A stretch of DNA of 64,000 bases from Chondromyces crocatus (GTDB lineage Bacteria > Myxococcota_A > Polyangia > Polyangiales > Polyangiaceae), in contig NZ_CP012159.1 of NCBI RefSeq assembly GCF_001189295.1, forward strand, positions 1,936,001-2,000,000. Reading direction: 5' to 3'. The notes under the pieces are model-generated. The model had not been told where the DNA came from. It made no database searches and was given only the letters and a program-made list of their open reading frames with translations. The first letter of the stretch is position 1. Each line of letters opens with the position of its first letter. A program made the translations under genes and the position numbers. Below are positions 34,368 to 43,536 of the stretch, one piece after another.

Positions 34368-36107
34368 ATGATTCTGTCGCTTCTTCTCAACCTCCTCCGC
34401 CTCCTCCTGTTGCCCTTCAACCTCCTGCGCTGGTGGCGCGCGGCGCCGCAGGGCGGTTACGTCGTCCTGGAGATCGATCGGGCGCTCGTCGACCTCCCGC
34501 CCCCGAAGCGAGCCTGGTCTCCGCTGCGGTTGATGCGCTCGTCACCACCGCCGCTGTCGGTGGAGCGGGTCCGCGAGCTGTGCCAGCTCATGGAGAAGGA
34601 TGCTCGCGTGAGCGGGCTGCTGCTCGAGATCCACGCGGTGCACTGCGGGGCTGCGGCGCTCGCTTCGCTGCGTGACGTGCTCCGGCAGCTCCGCGCAGCG
34701 GGCAAGGATGTGGTGGCTTACCTGCCGAGGGGGGCCGACAACCAGGCGCTCCTCCTGGCCGCGTCGGCGCGGATGGTGATCCTCGGGCCAGGGACGCAGG
34801 TGGCGGCGCTCGGCTACGCGGCCGAGGGCGTCTACCTGCGGCGGGCGCTGGAGCAGCTCGGGGTGGAGCCCGAGGTGATCGCGCGCGGTGAGTACAAGAG
34901 CGCGGGCGAGATGCTGGTGCGGGACGAGATGAGCGACGCGCAGCGGGAGCAGTCGGGGGCGCTGCTGGATGCGCGCTACAGCGATCTGGTCTCCGCGATC
35001 GCCGAGGGGCGGAAGGTGGATCGGGCGACGGCGGCGCGCTGGATCGACGAGGGGCCGCACGGTGCTGCGCAAGCGGTGGGGCTGGGCATCGTGGACGCAG
35101 TGGCTTACGAGGATGAGCTGGAGCGGGTGCTGGGGGCGCCGCCGCGGGTGCCGGCCGCGCGCTACGAACGGGCGAGGCGCGCGCTGCGCTTCCGGCCGCT
35201 GCTGCCACGTCCGGTGCTCGGGGTGATCGAGGTGCACGGCGCCATCGTCCACCGCGCGCCGCTCACCGAGGTGGCGTCGCCCGTGCGGCCGGGGCTCGTG
35301 CCCGGGGTGTCGATCCCGCTCGCGAGCGAGGAGCGGCTCGTGGCGAGCTTGCGGGCGGCGCGGCAGAACCCGCGCATCCGCGGCGTGGTGCTGCACATCG
35401 ACTCGCCCGGGGGCAGCGCGCTCGCCTCCGACCGGATCCACCACGAGGTGACGCGCCTCGCGGAGGTGAAGCCGGTGGTGGCGTACATGTCGAACGTGGC
35501 GGCGAGCGGCGGCTACTACATCGCGGCGGGCGCGCAGGTGATCGTCGCGCAGCCGCAGTCGGTGACCGGCTCGATCGGCGTGGTGTCGGCGCGCATCGCG
35601 CTCGGCCCCTTGCTCGCGCGGCTGGGCGTGTCGATCGACGTGATGAAGCGTGGCGCGCGCGCGGACATGCTCACCGCCTCGCGCAAGCTCGACGACGAGG
35701 AGCGCGCGGTGCTGGCGCGCGAGATGGAGTCCATCTACCAGACCTTCCTGGAGGTGGTTGCGCGGGGGCGCCGCAAGACGGTGGCGGAGATCGAGCCGCT
35801 CGCGGGCGGGCGCGTCTACAGCGGGGTGGAGGCGCATGCGCGCGGGCTGGTGGACAAGCTCGGCGGTTTCGACGTGGCCTTGCGCGCGCTGCGCGATCGC
35901 ATCGGTCCCCCCGCCGCGCGCCTGGAGCCGGTGATCGTGCGGGTCAGCCGGTACGTGCCGCCGCCGCCCCAGCTCCCTCAGGTGCCCACCCCGGTCCCGG
36001 CGGTGCTGTCGGCCCTCGGTTTGCGCGGTGCATCCGAGCTGCTGTCGATCGCGTCGCAATCCGGCGGGGAGCGGGCGCTGACCTGGTACCCCGGCGAGGA
36101 GCATTGA
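34368..36107 (+). CDS. sppA: Signal peptide peptidase SppA (67K type)
   Basis: 579 aa from ATG34368; a longer frame to 34269 overlaps the RNase J promoter and is rejected. N-terminal membrane anchor 'LLLNLLRLLLLPFNLLRW', then two tandem S49 domains. The first carries the general-base Lys (near 177) in 'GEYKSAGEML', and the second the nucleophile Ser (near 379) in 'NVAASGGYYIAAGA'. 'HIDSPGGSALASD' and 'TGSIGVV' are conserved. It clears cleaved signal peptides in the membrane (established). The two-domain length matches E. coli-type SppA. Confidence 0.94.
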   Translation: MILSLLLNLLRLLLLPFNLLRWWRAAPQGGYVVLEIDRALVDLPPPKRAWSPLRLMRSSPPPLSVERVRELCQLMEKDARVSGLLLEIHAVHCGAAALASLRDVLRQLRAAGKDVVAYLPRGADNQALLLAASARMVILGPGTQVAALGYAAEGVYLRRALEQLGVEPEVIARGEYKSAGEMLVRDEMSDAQREQSGALLDARYSDLVSAIAEGRKVDRATAARWIDEGPHGAAQAVGLGIVDAVAYEDELERVLGAPPRVPAARYERARRALRFRPLLPRPVLGVIEVHGAIVHRAPLTEVASPVRPGLVPGVSIPLASEERLVASLRAARQNPRIRGVVLHIDSPGGSALASDRIHHEVTRLAEVKPVVAYMSNVAASGGYYIAAGAQVIVAQPQSVTGSIGVVSARIALGPLLARLGVSIDVMKRGARADMLTASRKLDDEERAVLAREMESIYQTFLEVVARGRRKTVAEIEPLAGGRVYSGVEAHARGLVDKLGGFDVALRALRDRIGPPAARLEPVIVRVSRYVPPPPQLPQVPTPVPAVLSALGLRGASELLSIASQSGGERALTWYPGEEH

Positions 36108-36260
36108 GCCCCAACCATCTCCAGAAGCGTCCAGAGGGACTGGATAAGAGGATCCTGTGTGGAATCAGGGCACAGCCTGGGGAGGCGCAGCCGTTCAGCG
36201 CGGAGTTGCTGTGGATTGAATGCTGAAAGAGGGCATAACTACCCCTAATGGCCATCCTGA

Positions 36261-36290
36261 TTGACAAGGACACCAGGGATTGTGTCTTAT
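36261..36290 (+). promoter_or_regulatory. Promoter with NrdR-like palindrome, nrdJ
   Basis: -35 TTGACA (36261-36266) and -10 TCTTAT (36285-36290) separated by 18 bp. Within the spacer, ACACCAGGGATTGTGT (36270-36285) has ACAC/GTGT ends and 16-bp length like NrdR boxes, which repress ribonucleotide-reductase genes. Only one box is evident, whereas NrdR usually binds two. Confidence 0.55.
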
Positions 36291-36364
36291 GCGCTCCTGG
36301 TTGCGACGCGCAGCCAGAGTGACGGGCAGAGAACTGGCGCCCACGATCGAGTCGCGGTACTACT

Positions 36365-36381
36365 CACTTAATCAGTAAGTG
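36365..36381. promoter_or_regulatory. Palindrome in nrdJ leader
   Basis: CACTTA-ATCAG-TAAGTG, 6-bp arms and 5-bp centre, 74 bp upstream of the start codon and about 80 bp downstream of the -10 element. Candidate operator or leader hairpin. Confidence 0.35.
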
Positions 36382-36454
36382 CTGCGGCGACGTGGGCGCA
36401 TTGCGTTTGTCCTGGAGCTACCGCCTGGTGTGGTGGCTTGCATGGAGGCATTGA

Positions 36455-39400
36455 ATGGGCCAGTCGGAGATTGTGGGCGAAGCGGGCAAGGTCGAGGGAC
36501 TGAATGGCAAGGCAGCCCGCGCATCGAGGTCGACATTGGGGAACGGTACAGGGGGGGGCCCTGTGACATCCTCGAGCGCCCGGAACGGGACCGGACGGCG
36601 TCCGGTGACCGGGAGCTCCGCGGTGAAGGTGAAGGTGAAGAAGGGGGTGACTCGGACGCGCGGCCTGAGCTTCGAGCGGCGCTACACGACGAAGGGGACG
36701 GACCCGCTCGACGAGGTGACGTGGGAGCGTCGGTCGAGCGTGATCAACAACCCGGATGGCTCGGTGGTCTTCAAGATGGAAGGCGCCGAGATCCCCAGCG
36801 ATTGGTCGCAGCTGGCGACCGACATCGTCGTCAGCAAGTACTTCCGGAAGGCGGGCCTGCACGGGAACAAGGACCTCGGAGAGACGAGCGTCCGGCAGGT
36901 CGTGCACCGGCTCGCGAAGACCATCCGTGAAGCGGGTGAGCGTTTCGGTGGCTACTTTTCGAGCACGCGCGAGGCAGACGCCTTCGAGGCCGAGCTGTCG
37001 TACCTGCTGGTGAACCAGTACGGCGCGTTCAACTCGCCGGTGTGGTTCAACTGCGGTCTGTTCCAGCGCTACGAGATCACGGGCAGCGGCGGGAATTATG
37101 CCGCGAACCTCGACGCGAAGGCGGGGGCGCCCGACGAGATCGTCGAGACGCAGAACGCTTACGAGCGGCCGCAGTGCTCGGCTTGCTTCATCCAGGCCGT
37201 GCAGGACGACCTGATGAGCATCTACGAGCTGGTGAAGAGCGAGGCGCGCCTCTTCAAGTACGGCTCGGGGACGGGGACGAACTTCAGCTCGATCCGCGGC
37301 AAGCAGGAGAAGCTGTCGGGCGGCGGGACGAGCTCCGGGCTGATGAGTTTCCTCGAGGTGTTCGACCGTGCGGCCGGCGCGACGAAGAGCGGCGGCACGA
37401 CGCGGCGGGCGGCGAAAATGGTCTGCCTCGACATGGACCACCCGGAGATCGTCGACTTCATCAACTGGAAGGTGCGGGAGGAGAAGAAGGCCCACGCGCT
37501 CATCGCCGCGGGCTATTCGTCCGACTTCAACGGCGACGCGTACCACACCATCAGCGGGCAGAACTCGAACAACTCGCTGCGCGTCACCGACGACTTCATG
37601 CGCGCCGCGACGACGGGCGGCATCTGGGAGACGCGCTCGCGCACCACGGGCGAGGTGATCGATTCGCTGAACGGCAAGGAGCTGTGGCACATGATCGCCG
37701 AGGCGGCGTGGGGCTGCGCAGATCCTGGCGTGCAGTACGACACGACGATCAACAAGTGGCACACCTGCCCGAACACGGGGCGCATCAACGCTTCGAACCC
37801 GTGCTCGGAGTACATGTTTCTCGACGACTCGGCCTGCAACCTCTCCAGCCTGAACCTCACGAAGTTCCTGGGCGAGGACGGGACGTTCGACGTCGAGGGC
37901 TACCGGCACGCGGTGCGGGTGTTCTTCGTGGCGCAGGAGATCCTGGTCGACTACTCGTCGTACCCGACGAAGCCGATCGCGAAGAACTCGCACGACTACC
38001 GCCCCCTCGGGCTCGGCTACGCGAACCTGGGCACGCTGCTCATGCTGCTCGGGCTGCCCTACGATTCGGACGAAGGGCGTGCGGTGGCGGCGTCGCTGAC
38101 GTCGATCATGTGCGGCCACGCCTACAAGGTGTCCGCGGAGATGGCGGCGACGAAGGGGCCGTTCGCAGGGTTCTCGCGCAACCGGGAACCGATGCTGCGG
38201 GTGATGGGGATGCACCGCGAGGCGGCATACGCGATCGATCGCGACCGCTGCCCGGAGGCGCTGTGGCGCGCGGCCTGCGCCGACTGGGACGAGGCGCTGA
38301 AGCTGGGGCAGGAGCACGGCTACCGCAACGCGCAGTCGACCGTGCTCGCGCCGACGGGGACCATCGGGCTGCTGATGGACTGCGACACCACGGGCGTCGA
38401 GCCGGACTTCTCACTGGTGAAGTTCAAGAAGCTGGCCGGTGGGGGCTACTTCAAGATCGTGAACCAGTCCGTGCCGGAGGCGCTGCGTCGCCTCGGCTAC
38501 GCAGAGCTCGAGGTGCAGGAGATCGTGGCCTACGTCTCCGGCACGAACACCTTGCTCGCCGCGCCGCACGTCAACCGTGCGTCCTTGAAGGAGCTCGGCC
38601 TGACCACGGAGGACCTCGCCAAGGTCGAGGCGACGATCCCGGGCGTGTTCGACCTCGATCTCGCCTTCGGGCCCTGGATCCTCGGCGAGGAGACGTACGA
38701 CCGACTCGGGGTGACCCGGGATCAGCGGGCGCGCTTCGGGTTCTCGCTCCTCGAGTACCTGGGCTTCACGCGGGCGCAGATCGAGGAGGCCAACGAGACC
38801 ATCGTCGGTCGGATGACCATCGAGGGCGCGCCTCACCTGCGCGACGAGCACTACGCGGTGTTCGACTGCGCGAACCGTTGCGGGAAGAAGGGCAAGCGGT
38901 TCCTCGCGCCCATGTCGCACGTGAAGATGATGGCTGCGGTGCAGCCGTTCCTCTCCGGCGCGATCTCCAAGACGGTGAACCTGCCCAACGATGCGACCGT
39001 GGAGGACGTGCAGCGCATCTACGAGGAGGGGTGGCGGCTCGGGCTCAAGGCGGTGGCGCTCTACCGTGATGGGTGCAAGGCGTCGCAGCCGCTGTCGTCG
39101 ACGAGCGACAGCAAGAAGGCGGACAAGGCCGAGGCCGCGATGCCCGTCGCGAGCTCTCCGGCGGCCGTGGTGGTCTCCCCGCGCTCGGCGCGCGAGGCGG
39201 ATCGCAGCCGGCTGCGGCTGCCCAAGAAGCGCCGTGGGTTCACCCAGGAGGCGCGGGTCGGTGGGCACAAGATCTACATCCGCACCGGCGAGTACGTGGA
39301 CGGGTCGCTCGGCGAGATCTTCATCGACCTGCACAAGGAAGGTGCCGCCTTCCGGTCGCTGATGAACTGCTTCGCGATGGCGGTGTCGATCGGTCTCCAG

Positions 39401-39808
39401 TACGGCGTGCCCCTGGAGACGTTCGTCGAGCAGTACACCTTCACGCGGTTCGAGCCGCAGGGCATCGTCGAGGGGCACGAGTACATCCGGCTCTCGACCT
39501 CCATCGTGGACTACATCTTCCGGACGCTCGGGGTGGAGTACCTGGGGCGCTACGATCTGGCGCAGGTGCAGCCGGCCTCCAACGCGATCCAGGATCCTTC
39601 CGAGTCCCGCGCGCAGGAGAGCCAGACGCCGGCCTACACGGCAGAAGTGCCGGTGCCGCACGTGGAGCGGAGCGCGAGCGCGCTCGATGCGCAGCTCGAA
39701 GACATGATGGGCGACGCCCCGGTCTGCGATGGCTGCGGCCACATCACGGTCCGCAATGGCGCCTGCTACAAATGCCTGAATTGCGGCAATAGCATGGGCT
39801 GCAGCTGA
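36455..39808 (+). CDS. nrdJ: Vitamin B12-dependent ribonucleotide reductase (class II)
   Basis: 1117 aa from ATG36455 (GGAGG 6 bases upstream). Reduces ribonucleotides to deoxyribonucleotides with adenosylcobalamin. Visible landmarks: 'PQCSACFIQ' near 238, '[16 protein letters not shown]', '[21 protein letters not shown]' near 448 (catalytic Cys region), '[20 protein letters not shown]' and '[13 protein letters not shown]'. A TSCPD domain follows at about 930-1030 and the protein ends in a Cys-rich finger, CDGCG...[14 protein letters not shown], typical of NrdJ. The N-terminal 55 residues are low complexity. It is oxygen-independent, fitting a lifestyle that meets variable O2. Confidence 0.96.
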   Translation: MGQSEIVGEAGKVEGLNGKAARASRSTLGNGTGGGPVTSSSARNGTGRRPVTGSSAVKVKVKKGVTRTRGLSFERRYTTKGTDPLDEVTWERRSSVINNPDGSVVFKMEGAEIPSDWSQLATDIVVSKYFRKAGLHGNKDLGETSVRQVVHRLAKTIREAGERFGGYFSSTREADAFEAELSYLLVNQYGAFNSPVWFNCGLFQRYEITGSGGNYAANLDAKAGAPDEIVETQNAYERPQCSACFIQAVQDDLMSIYELVKSEARLFKYGSGTGTNFSSIRGKQEKLSGGGTSSGLMSFLEVFDRAAGATKSGGTTRRAAKMVCLDMDHPEIVDFINWKVREEKKAHALIAAGYSSDFNGDAYHTISGQNSNNSLRVTDDFMRAATTGGIWETRSRTTGEVIDSLNGKELWHMIAEAAWGCADPGVQYDTTINKWHTCPNTGRINASNPCSEYMFLDDSACNLSSLNLTKFLGEDGTFDVEGYRHAVRVFFVAQEILVDYSSYPTKPIAKNSHDYRPLGLGYANLGTLLMLLGLPYDSDEGRAVAASLTSIMCGHAYKVSAEMAATKGPFAGFSRNREPMLRVMGMHREAAYAIDRDRCPEALWRAACADWDEALKLGQEHGYRNAQSTVLAPTGTIGLLMDCDTTGVEPDFSLVKFKKLAGGGYFKIVNQSVPEALRRLGYAELEVQEIVAYVSGTNTLLAAPHVNRASLKELGLTTEDLAKVEATIPGVFDLDLAFGPWILGEETYDRLGVTRDQRARFGFSLLEYLGFTRAQIEEANETIVGRMTIEGAPHLRDEHYAVFDCANRCGKKGKRFLAPMSHVKMMAAVQPFLSGAISKTVNLPNDATVEDVQRIYEEGWRLGLKAVALYRDGCKASQPLSSTSDSKKADKAEAAMPVASSPAAVVVSPRSAREADRSRLRLPKKRRGFTQEARVGGHKIYIRTGEYVDGSLGEIFIDLHKEGAAFRSLMNCFAMAVSIGLQYGVPLETFVEQYTFTRFEPQGIVEGHEYIRLSTSIVDYIFRTLGVEYLGRYDLAQVQPASNAIQDPSESRAQESQTPAYTAEVPVPHVERSASALDAQLEDMMGDAPVCDGCGHITVRNGACYKCLNCGNSMGCS

Positions 39809-39859
39809 ACCGCCGCGTCGGTCTGGTCGCGGGGGGCGAAGCCGAGTAAAAGTCGGCCC

Positions 39860-40321
39860 ATGCTCCCCCGCGTCCAGCCTCTCTGTCTGCTTCTCGGCGG
39901 CCTCGTCCTGCTCAGCGCCTGCAAGAAGGACGAGCCCGAGCCCCAGACCATCCCTCTGAGCGCCGGCGGGTCGGCCGCGCCCGTTGCGGCGGATCCGGCC
40001 CCTGAGGCCACGGCGAACGTCGCGGCCGACACGGCGGCCACCGCAGACGCGCTCGCGGTGCCGCCCCCGGCCGAGACGGCCACGGCGCCTGCGACGCCAG
40101 TGCGGACGGGAGGCGCGTCCATCGAGGGGTGCTGCGCCGCGCTGCGGGCGATCGGAAGCTCGGGCCGCCCCGCCGACGTGAAAACAAAGGCGAACACGGC
40201 AGCGAAGCTCTGCAACGGGCTCAACACCCGCGTGAAGAGCGGCGAGGTGACCCGCTCGTCGGCGATGGTGACCATCAAAGGGACGCTCGGCCCCGTCGCG
40301 GCGCCGGCCGAGTGCAAGTAG
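39860..40321 (+). CDS. Small lipoprotein, Ala/Pro-rich
   Basis: 153 aa. Lipobox L-L-S-A-C (Cys21) followed by KKDEPE, then an Ala/Thr/Pro-rich linker to about residue 80. A compact 70-residue end follows with C-C-A-A-L-R, 'VKTKANTAAKLCNGLNTRVKSG' and a last Cys. No family known to me. Probably anchored in the inner or outer membrane. Convergent with thiL 21 bp away. Confidence 0.75.
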   Translation: MLPRVQPLCLLLGGLVLLSACKKDEPEPQTIPLSAGGSAAPVAADPAPEATANVAADTAATADALAVPPPAETATAPATPVRTGGASIEGCCAALRAIGSSGRPADVKTKANTAAKLCNGLNTRVKSGEVTRSSAMVTIKGTLGPVAAPAECK

Positions 40322-40342
40322 CGAGCGGCTCGGTAGGGGCCG

Positions 40343-41314
40343 TCAGGAGGGGTCGGGCGCGAAGTGATCGAAGCCGCGCTCGACGATCTTCGTCGATCGT
40401 CCCTCGGCATCCACGAGCACGACGCCCGGCTCTCCTGCGACACACCGACCGATGCGGGTGAAGCCGGGCAGCGCTCCCACACCTGGCCCTGCGACCAGCA
40501 GCGCATAGTCCTCGCCACCTTGCAGGGCGAGTTCGAGCGGATCGGCGTCGAGCAGCGCCGCCGCCTCTTGCAGTGCTGGCGTGAGCAGCGCCGAGGCCTG
40601 TACCTCCGCGCCGATCCTGCTGGCCCGGGTGAGGTGGCCGAGGTCGGAAGCGAGACCGTCGGACACGTCGATGGCCGCCCGCGCCACGCCACGCGCGGTG
40701 AGCCCAGCGGCGATGCGCGCGCGGGGTCGACGAAAGGCGAGGATCGCTTCCTCGTGGGCCGGGTTCTGCTGGAGCAAGAGGCGCAGTCCGGCCGCCGAGA
40801 GCCCCACGGGCCCGGCGATGGCGAGCTCATCGCCCGCGCGCGCCCCGTCACGCCGCAGGGGGGATGCCGCGGCTCCGAGCGCGGTGGTGGTGATCGACAG
40901 CTCCATTCCTCGCGCCAGGTTGCCGCCGATGAGCGGCGCCCCCACCTCGTCACAGGCGGCGCGCTGGCCTCGGACCAGGGCCTCCACATCCGCGTCACTC
41001 ACCTCGCGGGGGAGAATCAGGGCGGCGAGCAAGCCGAGAGGTCGGGCCCCCATGGCGGCCAGGTCGCTCGCTGCGGCCATCGTCGCGCGGTAGCCGGCGT
41101 CCTCCAGCGTCATCAGGTCGCGGCGAAAGTGGATGCCTTCGACGGCGCTGTCGATGGTCCACACGAGCGGCTCGTCGACCGGCGCGAGCGCGGCCGCGTC
41201 GTCTCCGATGCCGAGGAGCACCTGCTCCGACGAGGCCACGCCCTCGCCGAGAAGACGCTGGATGATCTCGATGCGCGCGAACTCGGAGCCCGGCGTCGGC
41301 GCGTGACGGCTCAC
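40343..41314 (-). CDS. thiL: Thiamine-monophosphate kinase
   Basis: 323 aa from the GTG at 41314, overlapping the histidine kinase stop as GTGA. Phosphorylates thiamine phosphate to thiamine diphosphate (cytoplasm). Motifs: 'GIGDDAAALAP', 'DSAVEGIHFRRDLM', 'AASDLAAMGARPLGLL', 'GGNLARG' and the C-terminal 'AIDVSDGLASDLGHL'; all Mg-ATP ligands appear intact. It is the last gene of a three-gene overlap-coupled operon (MglA-like GTPase, histidine kinase, thiL) with no thi neighbours. Confidence 0.94.
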   Translation of the reverse strand: MSRHAPTPGSEFARIEIIQRLLGEGVASSEQVLLGIGDDAAALAPVDEPLVWTIDSAVEGIHFRRDLMTLEDAGYRATMAAASDLAAMGARPLGLLAALILPREVSDADVEALVRGQRAACDEVGAPLIGGNLARGMELSITTTALGAAASPLRRDGARAGDELAIAGPVGLSAAGLRLLLQQNPAHEEAILAFRRPRARIAAGLTARGVARAAIDVSDGLASDLGHLTRASRIGAEVQASALLTPALQEAAALLDADPLELALQGGEDYALLVAGPGVGALPGFTRIGRCVAGEPGVVLVDAEGRSTKIVERGFDHFAPDPS

Positions 41315-42726
41315 TGGAGGATGCGCGCGGTGGGGATCTGGATGCTGCTCGCGGGGGAGACTCCGCTGCCGGCGGTGGGCAAGGTGACCACGAAGACCGC
41401 TCCGCGCGGGTGGTTCTCTTCGATGCGGATCGAGCCGCGGTGGGCCTCGATGAGCCGCTTCACGATCGACAGGCCGAGCCCGGTCCCGCCGTGCTCCCGC
41501 GTCGAGCTCTGATCGATCTGGTAGAAGGGATCGAACACCTTCATCCGCTGGCTCTCGGGGATGCCGATGCCGGTGTCGGCGACGCGGATCTCGATCTCGC
41601 TGCGCAGGGGGGCGACCAGGATCAGGCCCGGCAGCTCGTCCGGATCTTCGACCAGCCCGCGGGCGTTCAAGGTGACACGGCCACCCGGCTCGGTGAACTT
41701 CACCGCGTTCTCGAGCAGGTTGATGAACACCTGCCGCAGCCGATCGCCATCTCCCAGGATGGCAGGCAGATCGGGTTCGCACGTCACCCGCAGTTCGACG
41801 CCCTTCTTGCCGGCGGTCGGCGCGATCGTGGAGGCCGCCTCCGAGAGCACCTCGTGGATCGTCACGTCGGCTCGCCGGATGGCGAGGGTGCCGCTCTCGA
41901 GCTTCGACAGGTCGAGCAAGCTCATGATCAGGCCGAGGAGCTGATCGCTCTTCGTCCGGATCGTCTGCACGAACTCGCGCTGCTCGACGTTGAGGGGCCC
42001 GCCGATCCCCTCGGCCAGCATCTCGCTGTACCCCATGATCGAGGTGAGCGGTGTCCGCAGCTCGTGCGAGACCGTTGCCAGGAAGCTCGACTTCAACCGA
42101 TCCAGCTCCTGCAAGCGCTCGTAGGCCGCCCTGAGTTCGGCGTTCTTCTCGGTGAGCTCTCGGTAGCTCTCGCGGATGGAGGCCACGTGCATCGTGGAGG
42201 TGAGCAGCGCCCGGTGCCCGCTGAACAGAATCGAGTCGAGCACCGCGCGGAGGTGCTCCGCCGCGTGGTCGAGCTGCAGCTCGGTCATCCGCGGTAGTGG
42301 CGCGGACGAGGTCGAGTCGATCGGGAGGTAGGGGCCCAGGACGATCTGCCCGATGACCCGCTGGTCGTACTCGATGGGCTGCGTCCGGTACTGCGCGCCA
42401 CCCGGCTCCCCGGGCGCGCTGCCAGTCGATTTGGCGAGCACAGCGCCGTTCGCCGCCAGGATGCGCAGCGGGACCCCGAAGACCTTGTGGAAGGAGGTGA
42501 CGAGTTCTCCCAGCGCCTCCTGGTCCACCAGATCGGCGAGGGCCAGCGGACCAATGCCGATCCAACCCACGTCGGGCGCTGCCGCCGGGGGGGGAAGGGT
42601 GATCGCCGCCTCTTCGCTTTCAGGTGCTGCTTCCGTGCCTGCGCTCTGCGTCACCGAGGCCTCCGCGGGCCCCGAGGGCGCATCCTCCGCACCCTCGTCA
42701 GCCCCGCCGTCGCTGTCGCGCCTCAT
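41311..42726 (-). CDS. Sensor histidine kinase, soluble, PocR-like N-terminus
   Basis: 471 aa with no membrane segment. After a 50-residue acidic, disordered start, residues 60-200 look like a PocR-type ligand-binding domain ('LADLVDQEALGELVTSFHKVFGVPLRIL', 'GQIVLGPYLPID'). A short coiled coil (185-210), HisKA with S-H-E-L-R-T-P (His near 219) and a HATPase domain with N-box 'FINLLENAVKF', G1 'VADTGIGIP' and G2 'GTGLGLSIVKRLIEAH' follow. No response regulator is adjacent, so it is an orphan. It overlaps the GTPase stop by 4 bp (ATGA) and thiL start by 4 bp. Confidence 0.93.
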   Translation of the reverse strand: MRRDSDGGADEGAEDAPSGPAEASVTQSAGTEAAPESEEAAITLPPPAAAPDVGWIGIGPLALADLVDQEALGELVTSFHKVFGVPLRILAANGAVLAKSTGSAPGEPGGAQYRTQPIEYDQRVIGQIVLGPYLPIDSTSSAPLPRMTELQLDHAAEHLRAVLDSILFSGHRALLTSTMHVASIRESYRELTEKNAELRAAYERLQELDRLKSSFLATVSHELRTPLTSIMGYSEMLAEGIGGPLNVEQREFVQTIRTKSDQLLGLIMSLLDLSKLESGTLAIRRADVTIHEVLSEAASTIAPTAGKKGVELRVTCEPDLPAILGDGDRLRQVFINLLENAVKFTEPGGRVTLNARGLVEDPDELPGLILVAPLRSEIEIRVADTGIGIPESQRMKVFDPFYQIDQSSTREHGGTGLGLSIVKRLIEAHRGSIRIEENHPRGAVFVVTLPTAGSGVSPASSIQIPTARILQ

Positions 42727-43457
42727 CGGACAATCCGTGCGCTCCGATCGAAGTTACCGCCCATGCGCTTCGCCAGGATGTCGGCCACCGGGCCGGTCAC
42801 CCCGAGCTGTCGTGCCGCGCTCGCGAGCAGATCATCGCCCGAGATCGACATCCGTTTCGAGAGCTGATTCTTGTTGTCGAGCTTCTCCCACGTGAGGTGA
42901 AGCAGACCCATGAACGTCTCTACAGTCCCGATGCCGCGGGTGGCGATCGCCTTGTAGACCGGCTCTCGGCCACGCGCGGCGAGCTTTTCCAGCTCGTCGT
43001 CGCTGCGGATCTCGTGCTCTGGCAGGTCACGCTTGTTGAACTGGATGACCAGCGCCATCTCGGACAGGTCCTGCCCGTTCTCCTCCAGGTTCTCGCGGAG
43101 ATCGAAGAACGAGTCGGCGTTGCTCTGGGTGGCCGCGATGCGCGAGTCCGCGATGAGCGCCACCCCGTCCGCCTTCTTCAACACCAGCCGTCGGGTCGCC
43201 GCGTGCATGGGCTGCCCGGGGACCGTGAACAGCTTGATGCGCAGCGAGACGTCGCCGTCCTTGGACCGGAAGGTCAGTGGCAGGAGATCGAAAAACAGCG
43301 TTCGATCATCCTGCGTGTTCAGCGTCATCAGCCTGCCGCGGGCGTCGGCGCCCGCGGCGCTGTGCAGCGCTTCGAGGTTCGTCGTCTTACCACTGAGCGC
43401 AGGGCCGTAATAGACGAGCTTGATCTGCACCTCGCGGGCCGTGAAATCGAGCTCCAC
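42723..43457 (-). CDS. MglA-like small GTPase
   Basis: 244 aa from a GTG start. P-loop GPALSGKTTN at 18-27, then 'LFTVPGQPMHAATRRLVLKKADG' (switch II/G3, with TVPGQ where MglA-like proteins have a DTxGQ-type motif) and 'VIQFNKRDLP' (G4 NKRD). About 50 extra residues follow the GTPase fold. MglA governs polarity and motility in myxobacteria (established), and additional paralogues of unknown role are common there. Co-translated with a histidine kinase and thiL; a signalling role is inferred from this context. No MglB gene is adjacent. Confidence 0.88.
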   Translation of the reverse strand: MELDFTAREVQIKLVYYGPALSGKTTNLEALHSAAGADARGRLMTLNTQDDRTLFFDLLPLTFRSKDGDVSLRIKLFTVPGQPMHAATRRLVLKKADGVALIADSRIAATQSNADSFFDLRENLEENGQDLSEMALVIQFNKRDLPEHEIRSDDELEKLAARGREPVYKAIATRGIGTVETFMGLLHLTWEKLDNKNQLSKRMSISGDDLLASAARQLGVTGPVADILAKRMGGNFDRSARIVR

Positions 43458-43536
43458 GTCCGCATCATCTCACGGTGCGGGGCCCCGAAGCCAGACGGCT
43501 TCTGCGGGCCAGGCGTGAATCGATGGGCGCCAGGGC

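Larger units (their letters stand above)
36108..36454. other. Leader region of the ribonucleotide reductase gene
   Basis: About 350 bp with unusually low GC for this genome near 36220-36290. It contains a promoter and two palindromes listed separately. I looked for a cobalamin riboswitch (class II NrdJ uses B12) and found no B12-box; the element may be absent or too diverged to see by eye. Confidence 0.5.

Noticed and set aside
32771-34675. 634-codon frame antisense to RNase J
   Set aside because: Ala/Gly/Asp-rich shadow; RNase J motifs are on the other strand.
36108-36454. Cobalamin riboswitch
   Set aside because: No B12-box or conserved core was recognised by eye; needs a covariance search.
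36368-38317. 649-codon open frame antisense to nrdJ
   Set aside because: Shadow frame of a GC-rich gene; Arg/His-rich translation without domains while nrdJ is unmistakable.
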